Shown here: positions 17,293-25,042 of the stretch, in pieces | Numbering within the stretch: the stretch's first letter is position 1 | How the letters are laid out: each line of letters begins with the position of its first letter | Assembly (NCBI RefSeq): GCF_016638705.1 | Contig: NZ_CP067341.1 | Location: 2,731,501-2,795,500, forward strand | Length of the DNA stretch: 64,000 nt | Source of the DNA: Lysinibacillus agricola | GTDB taxonomy: Bacteria > Bacillota > Bacilli > Bacillales_A > Planococcaceae | Direction: 5' to 3' | Made by a program: the position numbers and the translations under genes | The notes under the pieces: generated by a model | The model's input: the letters and a program-made list of their open reading frames with translations, nothing else | Database searches by the model: none | What the model was told of the DNA's origin: nothing

Positions 17293-18003
17293 ATGGCAGA
17301 ATTAATAGATTGGAAAAATAATGCTCAAGGGCATAAATTTATAGCTTCTTTTAGCGGAGGAAAGGATAGTGTCTTAGCTCTCTATAAAGCAATGAAGGTT
17401 GGAGAGGCGATTGGACTAATCGTAATGCTGGAGGAAGAAGGGGAACGTTCCAGATCCCATGGAATGCCTCCGGAACTCATACGTGCCCAAGCTAAATCTA
17501 TAGGTTTACCTGTATATACTGCCGCTTCAAGCTGGGCAGAGTATGAAAAAGTATTTATGAGCCTTTTAGAAAAAGCCAAAAATCAAGGTGCAGAAGTTTT
17601 AGTAACGGGAGACTTAGATATGCCAGAGCATGGTTGTTGGCATGACAAGGTTACGAAGAATGCTGGGTTAAAGCTAGGCATGCCTTTATGGGAAATGAAC
17701 CATCGCGATGCTGTTGAAGAGTTCATAAACCTAGGATTTGTTACAATCATTGTAACTGTTAATTTATCACTGGGAATGCGTGAGGATGATTTAGGGCGAA
17801 CGTTAACCCATGAATATGTGAAGGAGCTTGAAGCTCGCGGTATTGACCCTTGCGGAGAAGGTGGAGAATTCCATACTACAGTATTAGATGGGCCCATTTT
17901 TAAACATCCTATTGCAGTTCGTAAATGTGTAGTTATGAAAGACGGAGATTATGCTTTTTTGCCATTGGAGCTTGATGAAATGGCAAGAAGGGATACCTTA
18001 TAA
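17293..18003 (+). CDS. DUF71/COG2102 (Dph6-like) ATP-binding amidase-type protein
   Basis: The 236-residue adenine-nucleotide alpha-hydrolase fold is shown by FSGGKDSVLALYKA (PP-loop, about residues 19-32). The family signature IDPCGEGGEFHT lies near residues 194-205. Eukaryotic and archaeal members make diphthamide, but bacteria have no diphthamide; a comparative-genomics study of DUF71 proposed a B12-salvage role for a bacterial branch. That role is only suggested here, although three B12 riboswitches lie 7-17 kb downstream. No cobalamin riboswitch is seen directly in front of it. AAAGGGGAAAG precedes the ATG. Confidence 0.78.
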   Translation: MAELIDWKNNAQGHKFIASFSGGKDSVLALYKAMKVGEAIGLIVMLEEEGERSRSHGMPPELIRAQAKSIGLPVYTAASSWAEYEKVFMSLLEKAKNQGAEVLVTGDLDMPEHGCWHDKVTKNAGLKLGMPLWEMNHRDAVEEFINLGFVTIIVTVNLSLGMREDDLGRTLTHEYVKELEARGIDPCGEGGEFHTTVLDGPIFKHPIAVRKCVVMKDGDYAFLPLELDEMARRDTL

Positions 18004-18062
18004 AGTATTAAAAATATAAGTTTTCAATATAATGTACTTTCCTTTAAATACAGAGAATAATA

Positions 18063-18112
18063 TGGGACATTGCCTAAAGTAGATAGGCAGTGTCCCATTA
18101 CTTTTTTATTTT
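18063..18112 (+). terminator. Bidirectional terminator-like hairpin
   Basis: TGGGACATTGCCT (18063-18075) pairs with AGGCAGTGTCCCA (18084-18096), with a T-rich tail. It ends the DUF71 gene and faces the TetR relic on the other strand. Confidence 0.8.
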
Positions 18113-18419
18113 TTTAAGCCAGCAGCAATGAACGGGCCATTTAGAGTGATAGTCGATATTATTCGAGCCATTTCTTGTGGAGATTCTTTTCCGTCACTAA
18201 GTAACCGTTGCTGAACGACACCGATATGTGCCGAAGCCATATAAGAAACTAAGTATTCTCCTGGTACAAGTAAATTTTCTTGTTTAATCGGGATTTCAGT
18301 ACCTTCAAATATTGTTTTCCACATGAAAATTTTTAATTTTGTTTGAAAAGATAAGTCTCCATTTGGACCTAATACAGCTTTCATAAATCTTCTATTCCGA
18401 TCTAAAAATTCATGGTAGG
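18106..18419 (-). pseudogene. TetR regulator relic (C-terminal half)
   Basis: The reverse strand from about 18419 reads YHEFLDRNRRFMKAVLGPNG and continues to the stop at 18106. This is a close match to the C-terminal half of the intact TetR gene at 62626-63243 (for example SPQEMARIISTITLNGP against SPQEMARILSTMTINGP). The whole DNA-binding N-terminal half is missing: at about 18420 the sequence jumps directly into a permease fragment on the other strand. An ATG at 18384 would give 92 residues but has no ribosome binding site and no HTH. Confidence 0.8.
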
Positions 18420-18430
18420 AATCAATATTC

Positions 18431-18805
18431 CTGAGTTTATGGATACAGCCTTATTTTTATTGATTACTTTCTTTAGTTTCTTTTTATTAATCTCAGCAGT
18501 TCTTTTCATGGTTTGGAATTAAAGGAATAGCTATTTTTGCTTTAATGCTATTCTTTGGTGGACCACTCCTTGCACTGGCTCCTGAGATGATGTCATCATT
18601 TTATCGCGATTGGGTTTATTCCTGGTTACCAATGCGATTTATGATTGAAGGTTTACGAGAGCTCTTTTTCTTTGGGAAAGGACTAACTTGGAACACATCT
18701 TTATCTGTCCTTGTCTGGATTGGAGCAGTAAGTATTTTGATCATCCTTGCGTCAGCGTTCAAATTTAAATCTGCAAATAGGGAAGAATCACTTATAGAAG
18801 ATTGA
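18431..18805 (+). pseudogene. ABC-2-type permease relic (C-terminal part)
   Basis: A frame from about 18431 reads EFMDTALFLLITFFSFFLLI and then stops. After a frameshift near 18520 the frame 18545-18805 continues ALMLFFGGPLLALAPEMMSS and SWLPMRFMIEGLRELFFFGKG. Both parts align with the end of the intact permease at 60822-61967 (LMFFGLPLIQLAPEMLPAFY, PWLPMKFLINGLKDILYFGQG). The N-terminal 250 or so residues are absent, so this is a dead paralogue. It lies next to the TetR relic, so the pair is what remains of a second copy of the locus at the window's end. Confidence 0.8.
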
Positions 18806-19248
18806 AGAACTAGAAGAGATGAATGAAACTAGTACAACGAGAAAAAAGACCTCATTTTGATCAATTTTTCAAAATGAGGTCTTTAATATTGATTTTAAAA
18901 TTAGGGATCTACTGAATATGGAGCTATGGAATAATTCGCTTCTAGTATTTTACTTGGAAGTGCTGATAGAAGCCGCATCAAAATTGAATATATGCCATTA
19001 ACGAACTTTTTTATATAAAACCCTTCAAAATATTCGTGTTTAAGAAGTGAAAATGCTATTTCTCTATCAGCTGAACACTTCATCAATCGAATAAAACACG
19101 AATATTAAAGTTGACGATTATCTAAACGTTATTCCTCAGCGGATGAGAAATAAACTATTTGCAAGCTGTCGAGCTGTGTAATAGCTATATAATGTAAGTG
19201 AGATATTCTATAATAAAAAAACCAATACTTATAGAGGGAGACTTTCTA
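18806..19248. other. Intergenic stretch with a strong hairpin
   Basis: It holds the terminator-like hairpin at 18845-18890 and about 350 bases without a supportable gene. A 61-codon frame on the minus strand (18901-19086) has no family match and no good ribosome binding site. The ribosome binding site of the acetyltransferase gene (GAGGGAG) is at about 19234-19240. Confidence 0.5.
18845..18890 (+). terminator. Perfect 16-bp terminator hairpin
   Basis: AAAGACCTCATTTTGA (18845-18860) is the exact complement of 18869-18884, with an eight-base loop TCAATTTT. The stem end CATTTTGATCAAT...TTCAAAATG is shared with the hairpin at 20496. Confidence 0.75.
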
Positions 19249-19791
19249 ATGAATAAATTTCCAATCATAGAAACAGAAAGGTTAATTTTAAAAGAAGTGA
19301 CACCTGAGGATGCTAACGATATGTATAAATACCTATCAGATAAAGACGTTGTTAAACATATGGGGTTAGAACCATACGAATCACCAAATGACGTCTTGAG
19401 CGAAATAAGATGGTATAAATCTATATTGGAAGAAGGTACAGGTATAAGGTGGGGGATTACACAGAAAAATATTGGTGTTGTTATAGGTAGTTGTGGCTTT
19501 CTGAATATGCGCCCTAAACATTATCGAGCTGAAATAGGGTTTGAATTAAATAAAGAATATTGGGGACAAGGAATAGCTGGTGAAGCTTTAGAAGCTGTTA
19601 TTAAATATGGCTATAAACACTTTGAATTGGAACGAATTGAGGCTCTAATTGATCCTGCGAATTTATCATCACAAAAATTAGTAGAAAATCAGGGGTTTAA
19701 AAGAGAAGGCTTATTGAGGCATTATGAATATACTTGTGGAAAGTTTGATGATTTATATATGTACGCAATCATTAAAGGAGACCTCAAATGA
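19249..19791 (+). CDS. GNAT N-acetyltransferase (RimJ/RimL type)
   Basis: This 180-residue enzyme begins MNKFPIIETERLILKEVTPED. It carries the acetyl-CoA-binding region around IGFELNKEYWGQGIAGEALEAVIKYG, then LIDPANLSSQKLVENQGFKREG. Such enzymes acetylate protein N-termini, amino acids or small amines; the substrate is unknown. The start at 19249 is chosen for GAGGGAG upstream; an earlier in-frame GTG at 19198 has no site. The stop overlaps the next small ORF (ATGA at 19788-19791), so three genes form a coupled unit. Confidence 0.88.
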   Translation: MNKFPIIETERLILKEVTPEDANDMYKYLSDKDVVKHMGLEPYESPNDVLSEIRWYKSILEEGTGIRWGITQKNIGVVIGSCGFLNMRPKHYRAEIGFELNKEYWGQGIAGEALEAVIKYGYKHFELERIEALIDPANLSSQKLVENQGFKREGLLRHYEYTCGKFDDLYMYAIIKGDLK

Positions 19792-19901
19792 ATTTAAAAA
19801 GGCGAGAGTATCCTTATGTCGCTAATTGGGACTTTTATGGAATAAGAAATGATCAGACTTTATGGAGGGCTGTTGAAGAAGAGAATGGAGGAATAGGATG
19901 A
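19788..19901 (+). CDS. 37-residue coupled small protein
   Basis: ATG 19788 overlaps the stop of the acetyltransferase (ATGA), and its own TGA (19899-19901) overlaps the ATG of the Nudix gene (19898). The product starts MNLKRREYPYVANWDFYG and ends EEENGGIG; it is polar, rich in Trp and Tyr, and has no known family. A GGAG (19777-19780) sits before the start. Exact overlap on both sides argues that it is translated rather than being spacer. It may instead be what is left of a larger deleted gene. Confidence 0.5.
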   Translation: MNLKRREYPYVANWDFYGIRNDQTLWRAVEEENGGIG

Positions 19902-20326
19902 GGAAAGGACAGATCCGAGCAATAGCTATTTGTGTATTTAGGAAAGGCGATTCGATACTTGTCTCTGAAGGCTTTGATGAAGCAAAGGGAGATCATTACT
20001 ATCGGCCAATTGGTGGAGGAATTGAATATGGGGAGACAAGTTCTAAAGCAATAAAGAGAGAAGTGCTTGAAGAAATCGGGGCAAATATAAATAACTTAAA
20101 CTATTTAGGTACAATTGAAAACATATTTACATATAACGGTGACCTTGGACACGAAGTAGTTTTTGTATATGATGCTGAATTTGTTGAAAAGTCCTTTTAT
20201 GAAAAACCTTCTTTTTTCGGACAAGAAGATAATGGTGCAATCTTCAAATTGCTTTGGAAGCCAATTAGCGATTTTACAAATAATAAATTAAAATTAGTTC
20301 CAGACGGATTAGTCGATTTGCTTTAG
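19898..20326 (+). CDS. Nudix hydrolase
   Basis: The 142-residue protein has a complete Nudix box, GGGIEYGETSSKAIKREVLEEIGA (about residues 38-61, GX5EX7REVXEEXG). Family members hydrolyse nucleoside diphosphates linked to other groups; the substrate is not evident. GGAGGAATAGG just before the ATG and the overlap with the 37-residue ORF place it as the third gene of a GNAT-small protein-Nudix unit. Confidence 0.9.
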   Translation: MRKGQIRAIAICVFRKGDSILVSEGFDEAKGDHYYRPIGGGIEYGETSSKAIKREVLEEIGANINNLNYLGTIENIFTYNGDLGHEVVFVYDAEFVEKSFYEKPSFFGQEDNGAIFKLLWKPISDFTNNKLKLVPDGLVDLL

Positions 20327-20736
20327 ATCACTAAATGAGTTAAGAACCTTCTTTCTTGTACAAATTGGGCGGCATTCCTGTAATAAAAGATAAAATTGTG
20401 AAGTAATACACTTAAGCTATCGGTTGCTATAGTTCAATAAGGTGTATTAAAATAATCAATCTTTTTTATAAAAAACCATACCTAGTTATAAAAGTAACGC
20501 CATTTTGATCAATCTTTTTTCAAAATGGCGTTTTTCTATTTGTTATTAAATATGTAATAAGACAATAAAATTATTTAATTTTAAAACCTAAAACAAGCAT
20601 AATCCCTTTCTTAAGAAAAAATATTAAGCGATAAATTAACATTATTGATTTTTTGAATCGAAAAAATTAAATATGTTATTTATATTTTTAATTTCTTGTT
20701 GTATAATCGAATCAACTAAAAGAAAGGAATGTCATT
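20327..20736. other. Intergenic stretch: degraded palindrome, hairpin and promoter region
   Basis: A degraded copy of the dispersed palindrome (TTGTACAAATTGGGCGGCATT) lies at about 20356-20376 and the hairpin at 20496-20540. The rest is very AT-rich. A TTGTATAATCG at about 20698-20708 gives a likely -10 (TATAAT) for the DUF2089 gene, with AAAGGAATG as its ribosome binding site. Confidence 0.55.
20496..20540. terminator. Terminator-like hairpin of the repeated type
   Basis: AACGCCATTTTGA (20496-20508) pairs perfectly with 20520-20532, followed by TTTCTATTTG. Upstream CTTTTTTATAAAAAA matches the flank of the hairpin at 12046. Confidence 0.7.
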
Positions 20737-21102
20737 ATGGCTTATAAAGTAATCACAAATTGTCCTGTCTGCAGTAAAACATTGAAAATTACAAAGTTGC
20801 AGTGCTCTCATTGTCACACGACGATTGAAAATGAGTTCGAATTATCTAAGCTGGCATCCTTATCAAAGGATCAGCTTCATTTTGTGGAAGTATTTTTAAC
20901 ATGCAGAGGGAATATCAAAGAAGTTGAAAAGGAACTAGGGATTTCGTATCCAACAGTTCGAGGCAAGCTAACAGACATCATTTCATCCCTTGGATATATA
21001 CAGAAGAAGAAAAATGAAGTAGACGAGAAAAAAATTGTCACTATGTTGGAAAATGGCGAAATCACAACAGAAGAAGCCATTAAACTTTTAAAAGAGGAAT
21101 AA
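20737..21102 (+). CDS. DUF2089 family protein (YvlA-like)
   Basis: The 121-residue protein starts with a zinc ribbon (CPVCSKTLKITKLQCSHC, residues 9-26). A helix-turn-helix-like segment follows (ELGISYPTVRGKLTDIISSLG), then a C-terminal stretch, VDEKKIVTMLENGEITTEEAIKLLKEE. The last part is the short SHOCT-like helical motif seen in this family. It is probably a transcription factor for the two small genes that follow, as in yvl-type clusters of Bacillus; that is inferred from position. The next start is 13 bases downstream. Confidence 0.8.
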   Translation: MAYKVITNCPVCSKTLKITKLQCSHCHTTIENEFELSKLASLSKDQLHFVEVFLTCRGNIKEVEKELGISYPTVRGKLTDIISSLGYIQKKKNEVDEKKIVTMLENGEITTEEAIKLLKEE

Positions 21103-21115
21103 GGAGGAATATATC

Positions 21116-21505
21116 ATGAAAGAGGAAATCTCAAGAGTGTTAACAATGGTTCAAGAAGGTAAGATTGATGCAGATAAGGCATCCGAACTGATTCAAGTAT
21201 TAAAAGAGAAAGCAGAAACAGATGATAATCTTTTAGAAAAACCGACTAAATATTTAGATAAAACTTTAAAAATTCGTGTTGTATCAGCCGAAAATGATAA
21301 CGTTACGGTCAATTTGCCTTTAAAGCTTGTCAAGGTTGTATTAATGGCTGGACACAGCATCGCAGCGAGTATTCCTCAATCAGAAAAATACGTTAAAGAT
21401 ATTGACATAAACCTTATAATAGAAGCAATCGAAAACGAATTAGATGGCCAAATTGTAGATATTAAATCGGCAAATGGGGATACCGTTTCGGTCATCATTG
21501 ATTAG
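21116..21505 (+). CDS. YvlB-like protein with N-terminal SHOCT-type helix
   Basis: A 129-residue protein. Its N-terminus (EEISRVLTMVQEGKIDADKASELIQVLKEK) has the same short-helix motif as the end of the DUF2089 protein upstream. The C-terminal part (LKIRVVSAENDNVTVNLPLKLVK) looks like a beta-rich segment of a YvlB/DUF4097-like protein and ends IVDIKSANGDTVSVIID. AAGGAGGAATAT precedes the ATG. The shared helix suggests that the two proteins interact. Function unknown. Confidence 0.65.
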   Translation: MKEEISRVLTMVQEGKIDADKASELIQVLKEKAETDDNLLEKPTKYLDKTLKIRVVSAENDNVTVNLPLKLVKVVLMAGHSIAASIPQSEKYVKDIDINLIIEAIENELDGQIVDIKSANGDTVSVIID

Positions 21506-21515
21506 TGATTGGCTT

Positions 21516-21797
21516 ATGATGCATGTAAAAGTGAAAGCAAAAGACATTCGGTTTACCATCCCGATTCCATATGCTATTTTAAACATTGTTATTTCAATTT
21601 TGTCTTCAAAATTTATTCAGCAAAATGCAAACAAATGGACAAAAGAGCACTTCGAAAGAAAAAAACTGGACTTTACCTTTCCACTAATAGACAAAGAAAC
21701 GCTAAAGCCTATGGTTAAGGAACTGAAAAATTATAAAGGGCTCGTGCTAGTAGATGTCAAAGCTAAGGACGGTACTGAGGTTAAGGTTAGATTATAA
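21516..21797 (+). CDS. Small partner of the YvlB-like protein
   Basis: About 93 residues from the tandem ATGs at 21516 and 21519, eleven bases after the preceding stop. HVKVKAKDIRFTIPIPYAIL is followed by a hydrophobic stretch and then ELKNYKGLVLVDVKAKDGTEVKVRL. The end has the same layout as the end of the upstream protein (IVDIKSANGDTVSVIID), so the two are paralogous modules. No clear Shine-Dalgarno is seen, so it is probably translated by coupling. The frame can be extended to 21474, but that start lies inside the upstream gene. Confidence 0.55.
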   Translation: MMHVKVKAKDIRFTIPIPYAILNIVISILSSKFIQQNANKWTKEHFERKKLDFTFPLIDKETLKPMVKELKNYKGLVLVDVKAKDGTEVKVRL

Positions 21798-21859
21798 TTT
21801 ATTATAGAAAATTTTTTGATGTAAGATACTTCACTATACAAAAAATATTATTTGTATCT

Positions 21860-22498
21860 GTTATTTAAAAGTTCTTGCCTATGTACGATTTAGATTAGGA
21901 TTACTTTTATCTATTCCTGTACTAGTTTTTGTCGTATTGAATGCATTAGGTGTTGAACTTAATAATTTGATGAAAGCAAGTATGCAAGCAAGCTTATCTT
22001 TTAGCAGTAATATCTACAATAGTTGCAGTTACATTTGAAGAGATACTAATGCGAGGTATTTTATTAAATGGATTCATAAAAGCTTGGATTCATAAAACGA
22101 ATATGATTTGGTTATCAGTTATTGGGTCCAGCATGTTATTCTCAATCGCACATGCTGGAAATATGCTTGCTGGACAAGCGGTTGATGCAACTATGCAACA
22201 ATTATTGGATACAACAGGTATGGGGTTCTTTTTTGCTGCTATATATTTAAGAACGAACAATTTATTAATTCCAATTATAGCGCATTTTGTAGTAAATATA
22301 GTCTCTGAGTTACAAGTATTAGGTGTTGATTTGACGCAAGTTGTGAATGAGAGTACACAGGAAACAAATAATTTAGTAGAGTTTATAGTTATTGGAACGG
22401 CATCGTTAATTTTAATAACTTCCTCATTTATTTACTTACGAAAAAAGAAATCTGCTGAAGTCTTAGGTCGTATAAAAGGGGATTATTCGTTTAAATAA
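21860..22498 (+). pseudogene. CPBP family intramembrane protease, frameshifted and 5'-truncated
   Basis: The 3' frame reads VAVTFEEILMRGILLNGF, the EExxxR motif of CPBP/Abi (CAAX-like) glutamic proteases. MLFSIAHAGNML and IPIIAHFVVN follow, with the His of motif 2 and the His/Asn region of motif 3. This frame is open only from 21974 and has no start there, and the best ATG (22049) would cut away the first glutamates. The preceding membrane segment LLLSIPVLVFVVLNALGVEL is in another frame (about 21890-21970). One frameshift plus loss of the first membrane segments makes it a pseudogene. In Firmicutes such proteins are linked to bacteriocin immunity or protein processing. Confidence 0.7.
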
Positions 22499-22781
22499 TA
22501 CTCATTATCGTTTAATGTAGATTTGTCTACTATTCATAAAAATTATTCATAAGAATGACAAACTTAGCTGATTGTTACAGAATCAAAATACATGTTCGTT
22601 GAAGATAAATACATATATTTGTTGATTTTAAAACGGGAATACAAAAAGAATCGGGCAATATAAAGTGTGGCCACTAAAAATATTTTGAATTAAAGAATAT
22701 GATGCTTTATGTAAAGCTTTTAGACATATTAAAGGGATCCCTTCAGAAGAATGCGGATTAACAATGTTAAGGAAATTACGA

Positions 22782-22827
22782 AAAAACAAGAGCAAACACA
22801 TCATTAGTGTTTGCTCTTGTTTTTTAA
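22782..22827. terminator. Perfect 18-bp terminator hairpin
   Basis: AAAAACAAGAGCAAACAC (22782-22799) is the exact complement of 22807-22824, with loop ATCATTA and T tract. No intact gene ends just upstream, so it probably belonged to a gene now decayed. Confidence 0.75.
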
Positions 22828-22869
22828 TCCTTCCTTTGTTCGGTGGACAATCCAATATCTTTTAAACTA

Positions 22870-23075
22870 ACTGAATGTGTGATATGAATGTATCAAATTA
22901 TTTAATGCTAAGTAACTTGATATCTCTTTCTTCAAAATAAACGACGAATTCAATCTTCCGTACTTCTAGCTAAATGAGAGAAACTTTAAACAATAATTAA
23001 ATCCCCAGGTATCAATTTATCCTTCAAACGATTCAACTATTATTGTCGCGTACTCACACGTGCATAGCCAAATTG
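22870..23075 (-). pseudogene. Serine recombinase (resolvase/invertase) relic
   Basis: On the reverse strand 23072-23043 reads FGYARVSTRQ, the classic N-terminus of resolvases including the catalytic serine. Stops follow. Further on comes LNRLKDKLIPGDLIIV, a stop in place of the usual Trp, then SFSHLARSTED (about 23037-22950), which matches the family's LRPGDxxxVWKLDRLARS region. After another frameshift comes EFVVYFEERDIKLLSIK (about 22951-22900). The internal deletion after the first motif, the stops and the frameshift show a long-dead copy of a transposon or invertase gene. Confidence 0.7.
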
Positions 23076-23206
23076 GATATTTGCGGTGCATCTCGCCTTT
23101 GTAGTCGGACCTACGTAAACTGGAATTATAAAACATTTAAATTCTATGCAACTATTTACTATTCAAAAAACTCTAACGGTGTGTAAAGAAAGAAGAGGTG
23201 TTAAAA

Positions 23207-23725
23207 ATGGAATCTGAATTTCTAGTGAAAAAAGCGCAAAAAGGAGATGGAGAAGCGTTTATACAATTAGTTAGGCAATACGAATTGATTCTTTATCGTA
23301 CAGCAAAGAGATTAGGTCTAACAGATGAAGATATAGCAGATTTATTGCAAGAGACGGTATTAACTGCATTTGAAAAAATAGGCACTTTAAAAGAGGTAAA
23401 ATATTTTAATACGTGGCTTTGCCGCATCTTATTGAACAATTGTTATCGCTTTATGAAGCAGCATAAGCAGGTTGTACCGCTCGATTCGGAGACACTAAAT
23501 GCATTGGCACATCAAGATAATTTATCAATAGAGCTTGATGATGCGTTGAATAGCTTAGATGAAAATTATCGTATTGCGTTAACACTTTATTATGTGAGTG
23601 GGCTAACAACAAAGGAAATCAGCGAATTTCTTCATGAACCCGAAGGCACTATTAAATCGAGAATTTCGAGAGCAAAACAGCATTTGAAAAACAACTATTA
23701 TGTTGAGGAGGCGCAACCGCAATGA
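23207..23725 (+). CDS. ECF sigma factor
   Basis: A 172-residue sigma-70 family ECF factor. Region 2 spans about residues 8-75 (LVRQYELILYRTAKRLGLTDEDIADLLQETVLTAFEKI, then FNTWLCRILLNNCYRF). Region 4 spans about 115-165 (LDENYRIALTLYYVSGLTTKEISEFLHEPEGTIKSRISRAKQHLK). The ATG at 23207 is better spaced from AAGAAGAGG than the GTG at 23198. The next gene overlaps by 4 bases (ATGA) and encodes a DUF4179 protein, the usual membrane anti-sigma partner, so the pair forms a signalling unit. The signal is unknown. Confidence 0.92.
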   Translation: MESEFLVKKAQKGDGEAFIQLVRQYELILYRTAKRLGLTDEDIADLLQETVLTAFEKIGTLKEVKYFNTWLCRILLNNCYRFMKQHKQVVPLDSETLNALAHQDNLSIELDDALNSLDENYRIALTLYYVSGLTTKEISEFLHEPEGTIKSRISRAKQHLKNNYYVEEAQPQ

Positions 23726-24735
23726 AAAAAAATGTAGAGGAACGTATACTGCAGGAAATGAATAAAGAGCAAGAACTACCGCAATCGATTCGAATGGCTT
23801 TTGATCAATCCTATGAACTAATTAATCAGCAATCCAAGAAAAAAACTCGATTATCATGGCTAAAAGCTATATCAGCAGCAGTAGCGACAATTGCATTAAC
23901 TTCAAGTGTCTTGCTAACAAATGATTCGGCATTAGCAACATTAAAAGCCTTTTTTGGATTTGATGATCCCGGGTTAGAGGTTGCAGGTGATAATGGGGAT
24001 GTGCAATATGTAGGACAAACACAACAATCAGAAAATATCACTATTGCACTCGAGCATTTATTTGCAGATGCTTATCGACTAGGCCTGCAGTTAAATATTC
24101 AATCTGAAAATATCGAAATGGACAATTTGTATTATATGAGCGTGGAATATCGGCTCTATAATGCACAAGGCGTCGAAATAGATGCCCTTGTGTCGGATAC
24201 GAAGACAATAGAAGGACCAGGAATGTATACGGGCTACCAATTCCAATTAGAAAATATAAAAAATAATGCCACAACACTGGAAATGCTGGCGGAGTCTACT
24301 ACAACAGCTGTTCCCCCTTTAGATGGTGCAAAATTAGTCATTGAAGAGGTGCATTTTGTAAACAAAGAAGGAGGGATTATTTCAGTAGATGGAGAATGGG
24401 CATTTGATTTACAGCCTGCCACTGTTGAAACACAGGTCTTTGTAGCGCAAAACGAGGTGACAGGTCTTGAATTACAGCAAGCTATGTTATCAAACGGTTC
24501 AATGTATATTTCCTTTACAATTAACCGTAATATTGAAGATGAAAATTATATTTTCGATACAGCACTACTAACTAGCAATAATGAAGCGTTCTATGCAAAT
24601 GGTGCAAATGTTGAACGTACGAATGAATATACTACTATTAATTTAGTTTTCCCATACAGCATATGGAATGAACAGCAATCTCTTTCATTAGCTGTGAAGG
24701 GCTATGAAAAATTAAGATTAGTGAAGAAAGAATAA
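23722..24735 (+). CDS. DUF4179 membrane anti-sigma factor
   Basis: The 337-residue protein has a cytoplasmic N-terminus (about 1-48, ERILQEMNKEQELPQSIRMAF, the sigma-binding type). One membrane segment follows (AISAAVATIALTSSVLLT, about 50-67), then a large external beta-rich domain typical of DUF4179. Its start overlaps the ECF sigma gene stop, so the two are made together. It should hold the sigma factor at the membrane until an external signal releases it; the role is inferred from family and context. Confidence 0.85.
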   Translation: MKKNVEERILQEMNKEQELPQSIRMAFDQSYELINQQSKKKTRLSWLKAISAAVATIALTSSVLLTNDSALATLKAFFGFDDPGLEVAGDNGDVQYVGQTQQSENITIALEHLFADAYRLGLQLNIQSENIEMDNLYYMSVEYRLYNAQGVEIDALVSDTKTIEGPGMYTGYQFQLENIKNNATTLEMLAESTTTAVPPLDGAKLVIEEVHFVNKEGGIISVDGEWAFDLQPATVETQVFVAQNEVTGLELQQAMLSNGSMYISFTINRNIEDENYIFDTALLTSNNEAFYANGANVERTNEYTTINLVFPYSIWNEQQSLSLAVKGYEKLRLVKKE

Positions 24736-24861
24736 TTTGATATTTCTTTTTTAACCAACTGCAAAGACTAGTTATTTAGAGGTATGGTCAATAATGTCCT
24801 AGCTTGTGGAGATTCATTCCTATAACCAATACCAAAACATGATTATGATAGTGTTCAGATA

Positions 24862-24926
24862 AATCGCTATGAACCATTGGGGATGAATACGGGTTTAGTT
24901 TAGTCATACTTATGTTCATAGCGATT
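24862..24926. repeat. Perfect 13-bp inverted repeat, 39-base spacer
   Basis: AATCGCTATGAAC (24862-24874) is the exact complement of GTTCATAGCGATT (24914-24926). It lies in the gap between the anti-sigma gene and the B12 riboswitch. There is no T tract, so it is not a standard terminator; an element scar or protein site is possible. The rest of 24736-25042 shows no gene. Confidence 0.55.
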
Positions 24927-25042
24927 CCATTTATAGTAATCCAATCAGATTAGAACAAATAAAGCGATGATTAGTTTAAAAATAATTTCTACTATTCTGA
25001 AATGTATGTTATAGTAGGAGCATAATTGAATATTGTGTAAGA

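Larger units (their letters stand above)
22499..23206. other. Non-coding gap with terminator and resolvase relic
   Basis: About 700 bases without an intact gene. Contents are the hairpin at 22782-22826, the reverse-strand resolvase relic at about 22870-23075, and the upstream region of the sigma factor. The ribosome binding site AAGAAGAGG lies at about 23189-23197. Confidence 0.6.

Noticed and set aside
18901..19086. 61-codon minus-strand frame between the permease relic and the acetyltransferase
   Set aside because: No family match, no good ribosome binding site and no neighbour support; kept only as part of the intergenic description.
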